Source of the DNA: Fasciolopsis buskii
Taxonomy: Eukaryota > Platyhelminthes > Trematoda > Plagiorchiida > Fasciolidae
Reading direction: 5' to 3'
Assembly: GCA_008360955.1 (NCBI GenBank)
Contig: LUCM01004242.1
Location: 150,938 to 214,937, forward strand
DNA length: 64,000 bases
Shown: positions 1-12,859 of the stretch, in pieces
Position numbering within the stretch: position 1 is the stretch's first letter
How the letters are laid out: every line of letters starts with the position of its first letter
Position numbers and translations under genes: made by a program
The notes under the pieces: model-generated
Seen by the model: only the letters and a program-made list of their open reading frames with translations
Database searches by the model: none
What the model was told of the DNA's origin: nothing

Positions 1-3000
1 ATTTAAAACTTCTCTTCTAACTTTTCTTTTTCTGTTTGTGATATAAATCCTGCGCATAGAACGGGCTTGTTCATGAGCCATATAATTGAAGAAATAAATA
101 AGAAACCCAAAGAACGCAACAAGATGAAAGCAAACAATAAGTGCAAGATTAGCACTAATTTCATTAGAACAAAAATAGGCATCATCCAAGTTTTTAGGTA
201 AGACAACCATTTGTCATGGCGAAGCTTTCAGAAACTCAGACGGTTCAACCAAGATGACCGGTCACAGTTTTGATCTTATAAGCGAAGATGCTGAGCACAT
301 AGCTGAACACACCGAAACCATAAGATTTTAAATGCATTTCTTTGGTAACTACATCCAATGATGAACTGCTACCAGTTACTACCATGAAAGAGTAATCCGA
401 CTGACGATTTTCACCTAAAACATTTTTGGAAAACCATTTGTCGTATTAATATATCTTTACCTCTTAGATACGTTTACCAACTCCCCTAATACAGGATAGA
501 CTTTTATTACCGTTCACTTGTGTCACAAAAGAAAATCAATGACCGATGTGGTCGGTAGATTGATTCGAAAAAGTGTGTTTACGTCGAGTCTTATACTATC
601 GTTTGCTATAGCGCTTCTTAGGACTGTATTTCCAGGATGTATCGTAGAACACGGTCGTGTCAGCTGTGCCAGGACGCCAAATCGCAAATCACAGCTCGGC
701 TGCAAGCAGTTCTGATTGTCCATTTGTATTATGCTCCAATTGTTTGCCTACAGTGTTTTCTGTTCTAACCCTTTTGTTACTAAGGCATTTTCAAAGCATA
801 CGCTCCAGGTAACCCTTTGATTTTTTCCTAGGATTCCCCGGATCATTAAAGTAAAGTGATTCCAGTGTGAAAATGGTAACTACATGACCTTAAATCTTCA
901 CTCTTTTACTACCCTACCAATTCAGTCGGAATCTCCTTCTTTTTATCCAAAACGTGTGATTATCAGACGCGTTACTTTGACCCTCTTACGCTTTCATCGG
1001 CTAATGTGCATGATGTCAAACTGGAAATCTTTTACTCGCCCAGATAAAGTTGTAACGATCAGCAAGATAGCCCCAGGGGACCATATTTTGTTCTTGTCAA
1101 ATTCTCAGTGTGTCGCTTTTTCTTACCGCAAGAAATTTAAGACATGTCGATTGCTTCCTTAATATGGTCGATTCGTTAAGGGAAACCGGTGAACTCATCA
1201 ATCATATTTTGGCACACATATTGCCGCAAGGTTCATAGCGTGAGGATACTTTTAGGATGCTGAATTTCGACTGAAAATTCTTAGTGCTCCCAAAAGAGCA
1301 AGTGCATCAGATATCACAAGCAATGGGGTTGTTCGCTTGGTGAAATGGGTAACATTCTCAGCAAAATAAATTTTTTCTTCATTGCACTCAGTCTCACGAG
1401 TGAGGACATCAAATTGCACCAAATTCGCGTAGTAAATAAGCCAGGCTGAATGCGCATACTAATGCTTGTGTGACAAGCTTTATATATATATATATATATA
1501 TAACAATTGGACCGTCATTTCGCAGATTGATGTATTGCCGCGTGAATAAACTTCTGAATCGCAAGGCTGGATCGAAATTAGAACGTTGAAGTTTGTTAGG
1601 TGATCTAAATACTTGTTTAGGTAGAAGGGTCTTATCAAACGACGCAAATGGCATCCGGGCCGTAAATGCTCAGTTCACATTTGTAGGATCTGGACACAAG
1701 AAGACCATCGAATACCAACCAACTGTATCAATTGATTTTATTTCTTAACTTGTTCGGACAACTCAGAAGTATGGAATTCAGAAATAATGGTCATCAAGAT
1801 CTCAGCGTTCACAAACTGCTTGTTTAGGTCCACAAAGTCTACTTCCGAGGAACACTGCAGAAATTCACGGGAGTCGCACTTTGTTTGCCTTATAATAAAT
1901 GGAGTGTGATATCCAGCAAAACTTATTCAATTTCAGAATGACTATGATTTGTCATCTTGAATTTATATCAAAACCATTTGAACTTAAGCCAAAAATATTC
2001 GAAATATGGTACACACATATCTCTTTTTCAGGAGGTATGGCAAGCGTCAGCTACAGAGTAGCTCACAGATAGTCGGTACACTTTAGAGTATGTACAGGCA
2101 ATCGTGCTTTAGTAAGTTTGCTTATGCTTTCAGCTTATGTGAACTAGATTTGGAGGGGCCAGTCGGATGGCAGTTTTGAATAGCACTGATGTATATCCCA
2201 CTAATTTAGACTCTAGTCCAGGTGAAATGACATTGCCTTAACGTTTTCATGAGGTTTTGCTAGTTACCAGAAATCCCTTCGACTGTTGTCGAAATGTTCA
2301 CGATACAAACGACAAGCTCGGTTATCGAAACCTCACGAAAACCAATAATCTGAGCTATGATCAACACAGATTTTCAAGGCCGTCGAGTCAAAACGTAATC
2401 ACACGCTTTCTTCAGGGTGACCTGATTGCAAAGAGAGTGCTCATCGGCCCAGTGTAACAAAAAAGACGTAATTGCATATGTGGATGGAAACGACTGGATT
2501 AACCTCTGTGGTATACAGCTCGCTTTATTCCACCTTACAGTTTGTACTTCCGTTGTATTGTGGGAGCATTGAATAGTTTCTCAAACTTAGTGAAACGGTT
2601 GTTAAATGCTTGCGGACTGATGAGTTTGTCATCGAATGACAAGGATGAAGATTGCGAACTGCGTCTACAATTTGTCGAAATGAAATGGAGTCAAGGCCAT
2701 GTTGGATGTCACGCTAACAGCCAGTGCCTCTTGAGACAGACAAGCTTGCCTCTTTATATCTTAACTTCAAATCTTGACATCCTTTTAACTTTCACTGTTG
2801 AATATTTTAGTTCTCAGCTGTACAGAAAAGCAATGGAAGATTAGCCGCAAGCTTAATACTGTGCCCACTACGAATCAGCGTTAAAAGTGTTACTAACAAG
2901 TTAGTTTCGACATTCTTTCGGAGCTATCCTGTTCCAGGGATATTTACTGCGGCCGTGCATAGAACCGTTTGCTAAGAGGTCATCCCGAACACCAGCTCAG

Positions 3001-6000
3001 AAAGTATAAAAATTAACCTGCTTGCATGCTGATGTGCAACTGTATTTTGCGCACTGCAAAAGCCAAACCCAACAGTCTAATAGCATTATCCCAGTCTGGG
3101 CGGTTGTATCCGTAAACTGGCAAGCAGCTGAGATTGCTAAAAATTAACAGTAAAGAAGGTCATATATAGCAGACGAAGGAGCTAAATTTTGCATCATATA
3201 CTTGGCGTCAAGTGAAACAGGTAAGATTTGTAGAGAAGCTAAAGTGTGCTCGATATGATTTGTAGAAAAATGCCGCAATATTGAATAGTTTAATCGTCAC
3301 TACTCCTGTGTCCCATAGGAGCGCAAAAGAAGGTTCAGCCTTGCAAACAAAGTGTTTTGTCCTTCTCGGAATTTATTTCCCTGCGTCAGCTTTTTCCACT
3401 TATAGTTTTTGAACTTTAGTTTCAATCCCAACAGTCGTCCTTTATTTAGGGCCGATGTGGTGCGATGTGTTTGGACCTGCGTCGTTAAAAATGTCCGGCA
3501 TATCGTCAGCGTTTTCTAAATTTTGTGTCACTATGGGCAGAAACTACTTTCTTGATGGGAAAAAAGGATTACCGTTTCTTTTTATTGTTTTAATGGCCGA
3601 GAATGTGATAATTATCTACTAAAGATGCCTGAGTATCTATTTTTCACTAGCTGACCCCCTAAGAAAACTTGAAGATTCCAGAGATCAAAAGCAGTTAGAA
3701 CGAGGACTTAATATCAAATATTCGTGTTAAAGTGATTCTGAACAATATGATTTCCAGAGGAAATAATGAACTCGTGAATGTTGTCCTGGTTATTGAACAA
3801 ATGGTTCGAAACAACCACACGTTGTTCATTCTTCATGCCATGCGTGTGAAAAATATACGCGCGAAAGACAAACGCTCCGTGGACGGAACAAACGGAAGTG
3901 ACCAATAAGAAGAATTTGAAACTGTTTGAAATATCAACTGAAGAAAGAAAATAAAAATAAATTTGGCTGCGAAAACGGAATATCAGGGATCGGGAAAGTG
4001 GAAGAAGCCCGCACAAATGAGAAGGAACGAGAATTTAATTCATCCAAGAAGAATGCAGAATGTAAGAGTAATATATATCAAATTGCAATATCTATTATCC
4101 AAGCCAAAAATCAGTCCAGATGCGGCGATAACGTATCGTTTACGTCAATGGTCAAGCAGATCAAAACATAAGTGTTGACCGCAGAGCACCAAGAAAAAAC
4201 TTGATTAATTAACAGAATTTTTTTCTGCTTGAATTAGTTATTATCACTAGCGTTAGGTAAACCAGAAAGGAGCGAATCTGTGGTCAGATCGATTGTCGAC
4301 TAGAGAATCGAAGCCAGAACAAATGTCTTATTCCTTTTATGCTATATACAACAGCAAAAATAAGATTCAAGGGAAAGTTTGTCAAATTCATCTATTGGTG
4401 GGGGTGTGAGTTTGGCATCGCAGTAAATATCTCAACGTGAGTCTTTAAACGATAGCAAGATGGCTTCTGCAGAACTTGCCTTCCCAGATTACTGGAGATA
4501 AGGCCTGCAAACGTACCTCTTCATCCCATACGTGTAACGTTTTCTCGATGAGCCACAGAATTAGCCATAATCTGAGTGTTAAATGCCGCGATTTGTTTGT
4601 TGATTGTTACTTCGATGTCAAAATTCGAAACCGTCGATTTGTGTGAACAAATAAACCGAGAAAGAAGAACAACTGACACAGTATCTTTGTCTCTCACGGT
4701 CGTCTCGTACGCACAGTTTCGATCTGTGAAGTGAGAATCTACCACCCAGTCATCATTTTCGTCACTCTGTAAAGCCATTGTGGTCGCATAAACACTTCGA
4801 TCACAATAGTTTCGTGCTGATGCAACCTTGTAAGTCAAGAGTTCATTCCTTCATGATTATGTTTATCCAATGAGTGATATTTCTTAGATTCCATTAGGAG
4901 ATTGCAAGCACAATTGGGACGAAATAAAAGGGGGTAATACCACTCACGGGCAAACTTTGCACACGTGCTCAGTGAACATTACCTCTGGTAAATACTTAAT
5001 CGGACAGTTTCCATCACTGCTAATCTTTTAGAAGTCATTATCTGATTCACATCACTTCCGGGTTTTCTAGATAATTCCGTAATACACAGTTCAAAAATAC
5101 TTCTCCCCGTCTATTCACCGACACCTACCAGGATTGACGCTTTTGATATGCTGCACCGAAAACCTAGGCAAAAACTGAATAAATGTTCTACCACTGCGTG
5201 CTTCATATAGTCCGACATTTAACGCTTGTAATGCCTAGACGCATATGGTACCCACCGTCGTAACTGTCAAACAGTAAACAACGTGATTCTGTCCGCGGAA
5301 TCGCAGCACACAACAGTGGGCGATTAAACATGTGAAGACAAAATGAGGGTCGTTTTCAACCAAAAGTACGAAGAAACAAAGCAGCCTTTATCTCATGGGT
5401 TGCGTTTACGTTATACATACACTAGTCAGTAGTGTTACCGTGGAATCAACGGCACAAGTCTGAAACTGGACTGTGTGAAATGGGCAAGTCATGGATAACT
5501 CGGGATTGTTTTTCGAGAGATTTAGAGCTTTTCAGGAAAAGGCAAACTCAGTTTACTGAATATGTACCAATAAGATTTCAATCAAAAATAGTTCTTTCGT
5601 TTATCTACTCACTCGGATGCGCAAAAACCAATGAAGATGTGGAAAATTTTAGTAATTATTAAATAAAAATAATTTTCTCCTTACAGGGCTTGCACTTTTG
5701 CAGCTGAGAACTACTGACATTCGCAATCACCTGACTCGTCAGTAATCTGTCCTCCCCAATAATTCTCAACCTGGATACCTTTTACCTTTGCAAGCACTAC
5801 CCTAATAACGAAGCTACAAAATGTTTTAGAAAGCGAATCGCTTTCACTCTTCCGGGTAATCGGTCGACGTGCTCACTTTATGACTATTCATTCAGTTGTA
5901 TATCAGCGTACTTCTACATGAATCCAATTGGATTTTAAAACACCGTAAATGTCGGACCTCTTTGAGTTATCTCTGGGCGCGCGCCATTTTCTAGGTAGGG

Positions 6001-9000
6001 TAAATTTTGTAGTTTACTTCAATTGACTTTATTTAGGTTATGCCGTGATAAAGCTGCCAATTGTTATAAATAAATGAGTAATATTGAATGGTTCTGAAGG
6101 ACTAATCCGATCAGGCTAAAAACTACGGAAATAGCCCTAGTAACAGTGGTAATTTGTTTCACTGAACCAAAATTAGAGACCGTCGAATTAACGAACTCAC
6201 ATTACCCAGCGATTCATACGGGCATCTTCATGACTGTACACACAGTCAAAGAAATGAACATCTGGTGAAATTCAAAACCGGTTTCAAAACTGGTACAAAC
6301 CAGCGGCCCCAATAAACCTTTCCTCTCAATTTCGTCAATGGAAACATTCTTTCAATTGCCAATGCGTAGGTGGGCAGTAGTCTGAACATTTGATTCAACT
6401 AAAACAATAGCTAACTTTTTTGTTGTGAAATAAATAGAATAAACAACCATTAATCATTGCTTCTTGGCAGATTCAAGACTAATTAAGTTAAGCCGTAGAA
6501 CTAGAGTTTTTGACCAACCGAAAAAGGTCGAGTGCCGATGCATCTAGAATTGCGATCATTATTGATCGATTCGCATACGTAGTCCAACAAAGACACGCTG
6601 TTTACTGTTCACGATTTGCGTCTGGATCAGCTGACAAGCCGACGAGATGTATGTATATTAAACCTTTTGTGCATGTTTATACCAAACAGAAACGATTTGG
6701 TGGCTAAATAAACAAACTTTCCCGAACACACATGTTCGATGAGCAATTGCTACACCATTCATCGCTCGAACTAGTTGATCCGTAATCTACGCTACCAGAT
6801 GACATGTAGGCTTTTTACTTATGAAGTAAATCTTCTTATGGGTTTTTCAACGAGAGAAAAACCGCAATTTGGAAGTGGCAGTCGCAGATTTGGAAGTCAG
6901 TGTAATTAAACAATGAGAAGGGGAACAAGAATAGTGAACGTTCGTGAGCCTATAGTGATGTTGCATGTGAAATCCCCTTGGCAACCGAAACCGTGCAGGC
7001 AGATTATTGCACCATTCAGCCAGTATCTCCTAAATCTTAGAGAATTTTATTCCAGTACCACAGCCGTTTTCAGATGACGGTTCCAAAGTTTCCAGAGTAC
7101 TTGCAGAATAATTGGGTGCTACGAGTAGTGTTGGATGCGGATAACAAAACAAAACATTCCCAGGAAACAAACGACTCATTCCGCAGTCGCTGCTGCTCAT
7201 CACGTATGCGCAACTGCTACTCGCTGGTCCAACCAACTCGTGCTTGTGCATTCCAATACAGAATTTGGTATTATAATCGCACGCTTATGCCTAACGGCTT
7301 CTAGGTATGGAAAGTCAAGGTAGGAATCACAACAGTTACTTGTTACAAAAGCCTTCATTTGCCCTAGAGGTCAACATTTGGAGACAAGAGACACAGGATC
7401 CCAAGTTCCGACCTCCGCTGAAACCGATACGCAGTATTTGACATTACCAACACAGTTCCTTGTCGTTTAATCCACCGATTTAGTGCCAAATCGTAGTCAC
7501 TTGCGGTAGGGTTGAGTAATCGAAGTGTTGAGAATTTCAAAACGCAATGCGAAATGGTAAGACGCATTAAGAGGTATAAAATTTCAGATAGGTTCAATCT
7601 CCAGTTACTGATTTCGAATTTCGTAGCATGCAAGTTAAAAAAGGGTTTTTGTCATTATTCTGCGTTACTAGGTCTGGTCAGAAGTGGTCAATGCTGAAGA
7701 AAACGTCAACGAAAACGGTAGAAAGTTGATCTCACACAAGACATTTTGAAGATGACTGTTTGAATATACTATTATCTTCAGCAAACAACCAATACCCGGT
7801 ATCTACGCATTCTACTTTCTAAAATATTAAGCGATACAGGAGCGAAACAAATAAACTAGATGACGCTTAGCAGGATATTAGCTTTTAATCTATACTGGGC
7901 AGCCAGCCACAAAGGTTAGTTAAGTTAATCTGGATTAGTAAATTTCCAACACTGATTTAATCATTGAGGAGATCAGTTAGATTTAACTATGACCCTGGGG
8001 TTGTTTCCAGTGTTTATTGCTAACGCCCAATAGGAGGAAAACACCATGGTGTTCCCCAGCATTCGCTTGGAAGTGAGGACAGCCGTTCATGCCGTCATTC
8101 TTCAGACAGTCCTGTTATTATTTGGGGCCACATCAATTTCTGACCACATAGCAGCCGCCAGTTATCATGGTGAAACTGATTGAAAAAGTAACTTTTGGAC
8201 TCATGGATGTGATGTGGACAAACGATTTAACAAGGAATTTTTCCGAAAAAAAGTGCGAAAGACTGCTTGTTTCGTCGACCAAGACAGCCCGCTTCTGGCG
8301 CATTATTCCATGGGCATGGTAACAGACTCATGACGTGACCAACATGAAGTAACTACTCATGAGTAGCGCAAGTAATAAGACAAACCGGGCGCTAGGCAAA
8401 AACTTGTGGAATCAGGTGACCCACTCTAAGGTTAGTATACCTCATTTCAGTCGATTTCTTGTATTTGATTCTGATTCACTGTTGCACATTGAGTATGAAT
8501 GTTGCCTAGTAAGCACAGTGACTAAACCTACTGAGTGATTATGCACACTGTCCATTTCAAGTGGATGATTTTGCCAGCATAGTAACACCGTCGAACCGTG
8601 GATTAAAGTAATCAATGTCACAATTGCTTATCTGCAAAGTACCTACATTGCTTTCTTCTCCCGTAATTTGGTCTGGGACAGTCCCATAAATGTGCGCCGA
8701 TTAGACGGCCAGGTTGCCAACACATAAGAAGTTCCAAGATCGGTGTTCATTTTCATTTCCGGTTAAACCGCTTATTTTTCCGGTTACTTCCTACTTTATT
8801 TTGGCTGGCCCACGAACTTCTCGTCTCTTCTGACTGGCTGACTTCCTTAATTTTGCTTCACATCGTGCGATCACTGAGTCTCTGAATTACTAGCATTGCA
8901 TACACGTTAGGGCTCCCCGTACACGTGACGCATTTTTTATCTTTATTGCTTGCTGTTTCACCTGTGATCAATAAATCTCTCGTCCCGGAACCTTCTTCCA

Positions 9001-11800
9001 AATTAGTGGATGACCCAACTTCGGACCTTGGTCTTTTCTGCTTCGTGAGACAACCATTGGTACTGGCTTCGTGGAATTAAAGGCCGAGTGTCTGATCATG
9101 TGTTTAGTTTGTACTTCGATTCCAGTGTAAGGCACTCAAAACATATTCTATCTGATCAATAGTGAGTACAGTCGCAGAGAATATGAGAATATTGAGTCCA
9201 TGCTGTGCTCCGACCAATCCTGGTATTTTCGTCTTGTGCCCGAGTCATTTATGCGCTATGCGCAGTCATGTGTTAAATTCTCATTTCTTGTGTTTCCTTA
9301 GTTGTCTTTTTGCAGCAGCAGAACCCAATTTCCGAGATTTTATGTTAAACACTTTCGGTGGTCAAAATTCTTGCTTCAACAAAATACCACAACTCAACAC
9401 ATTGGAAGCGTCTCGCAAAATGCAGATATTAAGTGCTAAGTATTTACCAAAACTGATGTTAATTTATTTGTAGCAATAATAAGCATAATCATTAGAGGTT
9501 ACTCGTCACCTCCAGTATTTTCTATCACACTCGTGAAAATTCGATTTAGTATCTTCGTACCACGGGTTTGAATGTGCATTGAAGTATTTTATCATGTTCT
9601 TCAATTTGTTTTTGTCACGAGCATCGTTTGTATAAACAGCATCCACAAATCAATAAAAATTTTATCACATTATTCCGTATCAAACGAGGGTATTTCTGGG
9701 GTACCCATAAGTGCTGCAATGACTACTTTTTCAAACCTCATACGGTGATTCTGTTGTCCTCATGCGTAATCTCGAATTCCCACAATGACTGCAAAAACAG
9801 ACACAAAGGACGATGACATAGAATTATGGAATAAAACTTCCATTAATGTGCTTGTTTTACTGCGACGCTGCGACCTAAACTGCCCAACGGTAGAAGAAAT
9901 GGTCTAGTTGGTTCAGGTTTTTCTTTCATGTCAAACAAAGTAAAAATCGTGAGATACTCCGCAAATTGAAGCAGAACATGCTCCTTCACGTGGTGTATTA
10001 TATGGGGCTATGTTTAATGGTGGCTTTGATGAAGTTATATTCCAGGTTCCTACAAGGACTGCATCTTACATTAGGAACGATGACCAAGAAGTGGCTTTGT
10101 TCATGCCTCTGGTGCACAGATATTAGTAAGTGATCAGTTTAACTTCTCACGAAGGACATCATTTTCCTGTCTTATTAGGATCCATGAAACAATACTGAGG
10201 TGGTTTTTCGTGTAAATCACGTGATGCACCCTGGCACAGCCGAGCGGTAGCGTGGGGTTAAAATAAGTCAAACAGAACCGTATCGACACACCAACCGGAA
10301 GTTCAAAGACGACTCAAGTGCACTTGGCCCGGAGATATCCCACCAATCAGAGTTCCTCGCATTGTGTTTATGAACGAACTGTTGTGTTCCTACCGTTGCT
10401 TTTAGTTGCACAGTTTATGTCAGTCCGCATTCATGTCCGTTTGTTATCACACGGATTCAAGATTAAAGAGGTACCAATACTACAATCACTCCTACACAAG
10501 ATCGCGGTTAAGCCAATGAAAGGTCTCATAATATCTTACAGGAATATTTTCAGAAATGCATCACTCGTTTAGATGTATGTTCATCAGGTTGCGTAGCGCT
10601 ACGGCCGACTTATTCAAACAATCATTGAAACCAACTCAATTCCCCCGTGAGGATAATGTGACAACCAGAAATATGCTAAACAATAAATGAAGATGAAGTT
10701 CACTTTGGAACACCGCTCAATGAAGCTTGAAAATACCGCATCCATCTACCGTCATTCATTGCCAGTTTACGTGGACCAGTTCCCAGGCCAGGTGCATGAA
10801 GTACTGACATAGTCGGAACCATCATAGCTGCTATGCACATGACCTATACTTAATGATGGTGGTACTGACTCGTCATATCCATTACTGTGTCCAAAGTTTA
10901 ACGTAACAGTGATGACATAACACATTACATCAGTCAATAAACTGAAGGACCAGTCAGTGGCAATCGTAGAAAACGACTTGATTTTGATTTACAAACAAAT
11001 TCCAGAGTCTACCCGATTTGGTCTTTGTGTGAGCTGGTGGTAAAGAATAGCAGACTAGAAGCATCAATAATTTTAGGGTCGGCATTAAGGCAGACACTCT
11101 AGTGCATTTTGCGTTTTAAAACTTTATAAGTGACCATGAATGCTCGTTAATGTAGGCCCTTGTGTTGAACTAAATGGAAGGTCTACTCACAGGATATTTT
11201 TTAATAAACTTGAACCACCGATATTTGATTTCTGTTATGTTGAGTAAAACGGTAACCTGCTGCACTATACCGTTCAGCCTGTTAGAAAATAGAACTACGC
11301 ACATTAGTTTTACAATTCGAAATTGAGACTAGTTGAGCGTATGATCACCTTTGGTATTGTTGAAAAAATGGAAAAAGGTTTGATCACTAAGTTTAGAAAT
11401 CAATGCAGTTTGAAAACCGACAAGCCAAGGTTGGGCAAACGCTAATGTTCAGAATCTTTAAACAGAAAATTTTACGCTGAGTGTAATTTTATGATGATAT
11501 CGAGCAGAGTTTTGGGCATACAATTTAAATCGGGTTTTTGTTTTGAAAAATGAGGCTGAACCTTGCCTGAACGATGCCATCATTGGCATCCCTGCCATGG
11601 GATTATTTGCTTCAGGCAACCTTAAATGGCACAGTTCAACGCTTGTGAAACTAACCTTTGATGCAAAACTAATCATACAAAAACTCAGGTATTCTAATTA
11701 GTTTATGGATGAGAAAAACATTTATATGAATCAAGGGATTATTTTATTACATAAGTTTTTTTAAATACACCACTACCATTCGAATAACTATGATAGTTTC
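1..11800. other. Unique-looking non-coding region, no recognised gene
   Basis: Both strands hold only ORFs of about 60-105 residues, and none contains a family motif I recognise. A 45-codon ORF at 8046-8183 starts in a good initiation context (CACCATGG) and has a hydrophobic middle, but nothing else supports it. A pyrimidine tract followed by CAG near 9300-9323 could be a splice acceptor for a short open stretch reaching about 9472, but no donor or homologue confirms it. Introns of a larger gene or plain intergenic DNA are both possible. Confidence 0.45.
1480..1502. repeat. (TA)n dinucleotide microsatellite
   Basis: An uninterrupted TA run of about 22 bases. It is read through by a spurious minus-strand ORF containing repeated Tyr-Ile. 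Confidence 0.95.
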
Positions 11801-11892
11801 CATGAAATAATTCACCATGTAATATCATCGCTCAACTCACCATAAAGAAATCATGGAAGCTCTACTAACACCTACCAAGAATGGTTTCATTA
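11801..11892 (-). repeat. Diverged SINE 3' fragment
   Basis: This stretch matches, with substitutions, the body and 3' end of the tRNA-headed SINE seen complete at 46,886-47,112. Shared blocks, read on the minus strand, include the piece around TTTCTTTATGGTGAGTTG and the terminal GATATTACATGGTGAATTA. The tRNA-like head is absent, so the copy is 5'-truncated. It has diverged more than the copies near 46.5 kb. Confidence 0.65.
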
Positions 11893-12520
11893 GAAAGAAG
11901 CTTAGTACACCGGCGATTTATTTCAAAATAATAGGATCATTCGTGCACACACAGGATGAAACAAAAAATTTGATTGTGTGAGATTAAGGTTATCGTAATT
12001 TCTGCGCTCTTTTGCACGCATGAAGACTTTCTAATATGATGCCAAAGAACTCTGTCTCTCGCTTCACCACTAAGCACCGAGGCTGCCCCCAGTGGTCCCA
12101 ATGGGAACTCAGGTAGAACCAATACAGCCCTCTGATTATGAATAATGGACCAAAGACCTATGCCGTGGGTTCTAAAGCTTTTCGTTGCCTACAGTAAATA
12201 AGCAATAGCACAGCATCTCATGAATCAGAAGTAAGCTGTGGAGAATTAAGGGGAGCAAGTGTGATTTGTGTGACACATACTCTAGATATCTCGAGAAATT
12301 TTTACGGGTAAAAGAGCTTTGTGTGTCATTAGATGATTGAAGTGATAAGGAAATAGAGGAAGAAACTGAGTTTTTCCGCATCAACTACCACCGCATTTGA
12401 CTCCAGGTTAAGCGATCCAACACAGGACACCTGTCAATTAGACCTGGTCCGGACACGAAACACAAACATGGACGCTGAAGGTCAGTTATACTGGGGACTA
12501 AACGTTTCCTGTTCACAGAT

Positions 12521-12859
12521 TTGGTTCCTGTGGTATCTGCAATTTCTGTCGTGCGTCAAGCAGCGTTGCAAACGCATTTATCAGTGGAGGCAACCAGGAC
12601 CCATATTACGACCGCGCAGCAAGTTGCAATTTCAAATATATTAAATTTTAGGGCCACATTTCTCATCAACGTACGGGTAACATTCGATGATGGAACACGG
12701 GATGTCAAGCATCAGCCAGTGACAACATCCGTGTTTCGTCAGCTGAATATGCAAGGTGCCCATGAGAAAACTGCTTTGTCTAGTACGAAAGTTTGCGCGT
12801 TGGCAAATGGTAAGATCAAGACTGTGTTGCGTCCAACCTGTAGATGTTGTGTGCTGTAA
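12521..12859 (+). other. Candidate exon or ORF (112 codons) crossing the left arm's outer edge
   Basis: An open frame preceded by a pyrimidine-rich tract ending in CACAG at about 12,518, which resembles a splice acceptor. The last 45 residues lie inside the left inverted-repeat arm. The right arm encodes almost the same tail (SVFRQLNMQGAHEKTAL and onward) on the minus strand, but behind a different N-terminal stretch. The block with ALANGK faintly recalls the region after the active site of retropepsins, but no Asp-Ser/Thr-Gly triad is visible. A good donor-like GGTGAGT occurs at 12,999-13,005, beyond the stop. I do not recognise the product, and it may be a chance ORF. Confidence 0.25.

Noticed and set aside
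10225..10270. tRNA-like stretch with CAGCCGAGCGGTAGC
   Set aside because: It resembles an A box, but no B box or cloverleaf could be found downstream.
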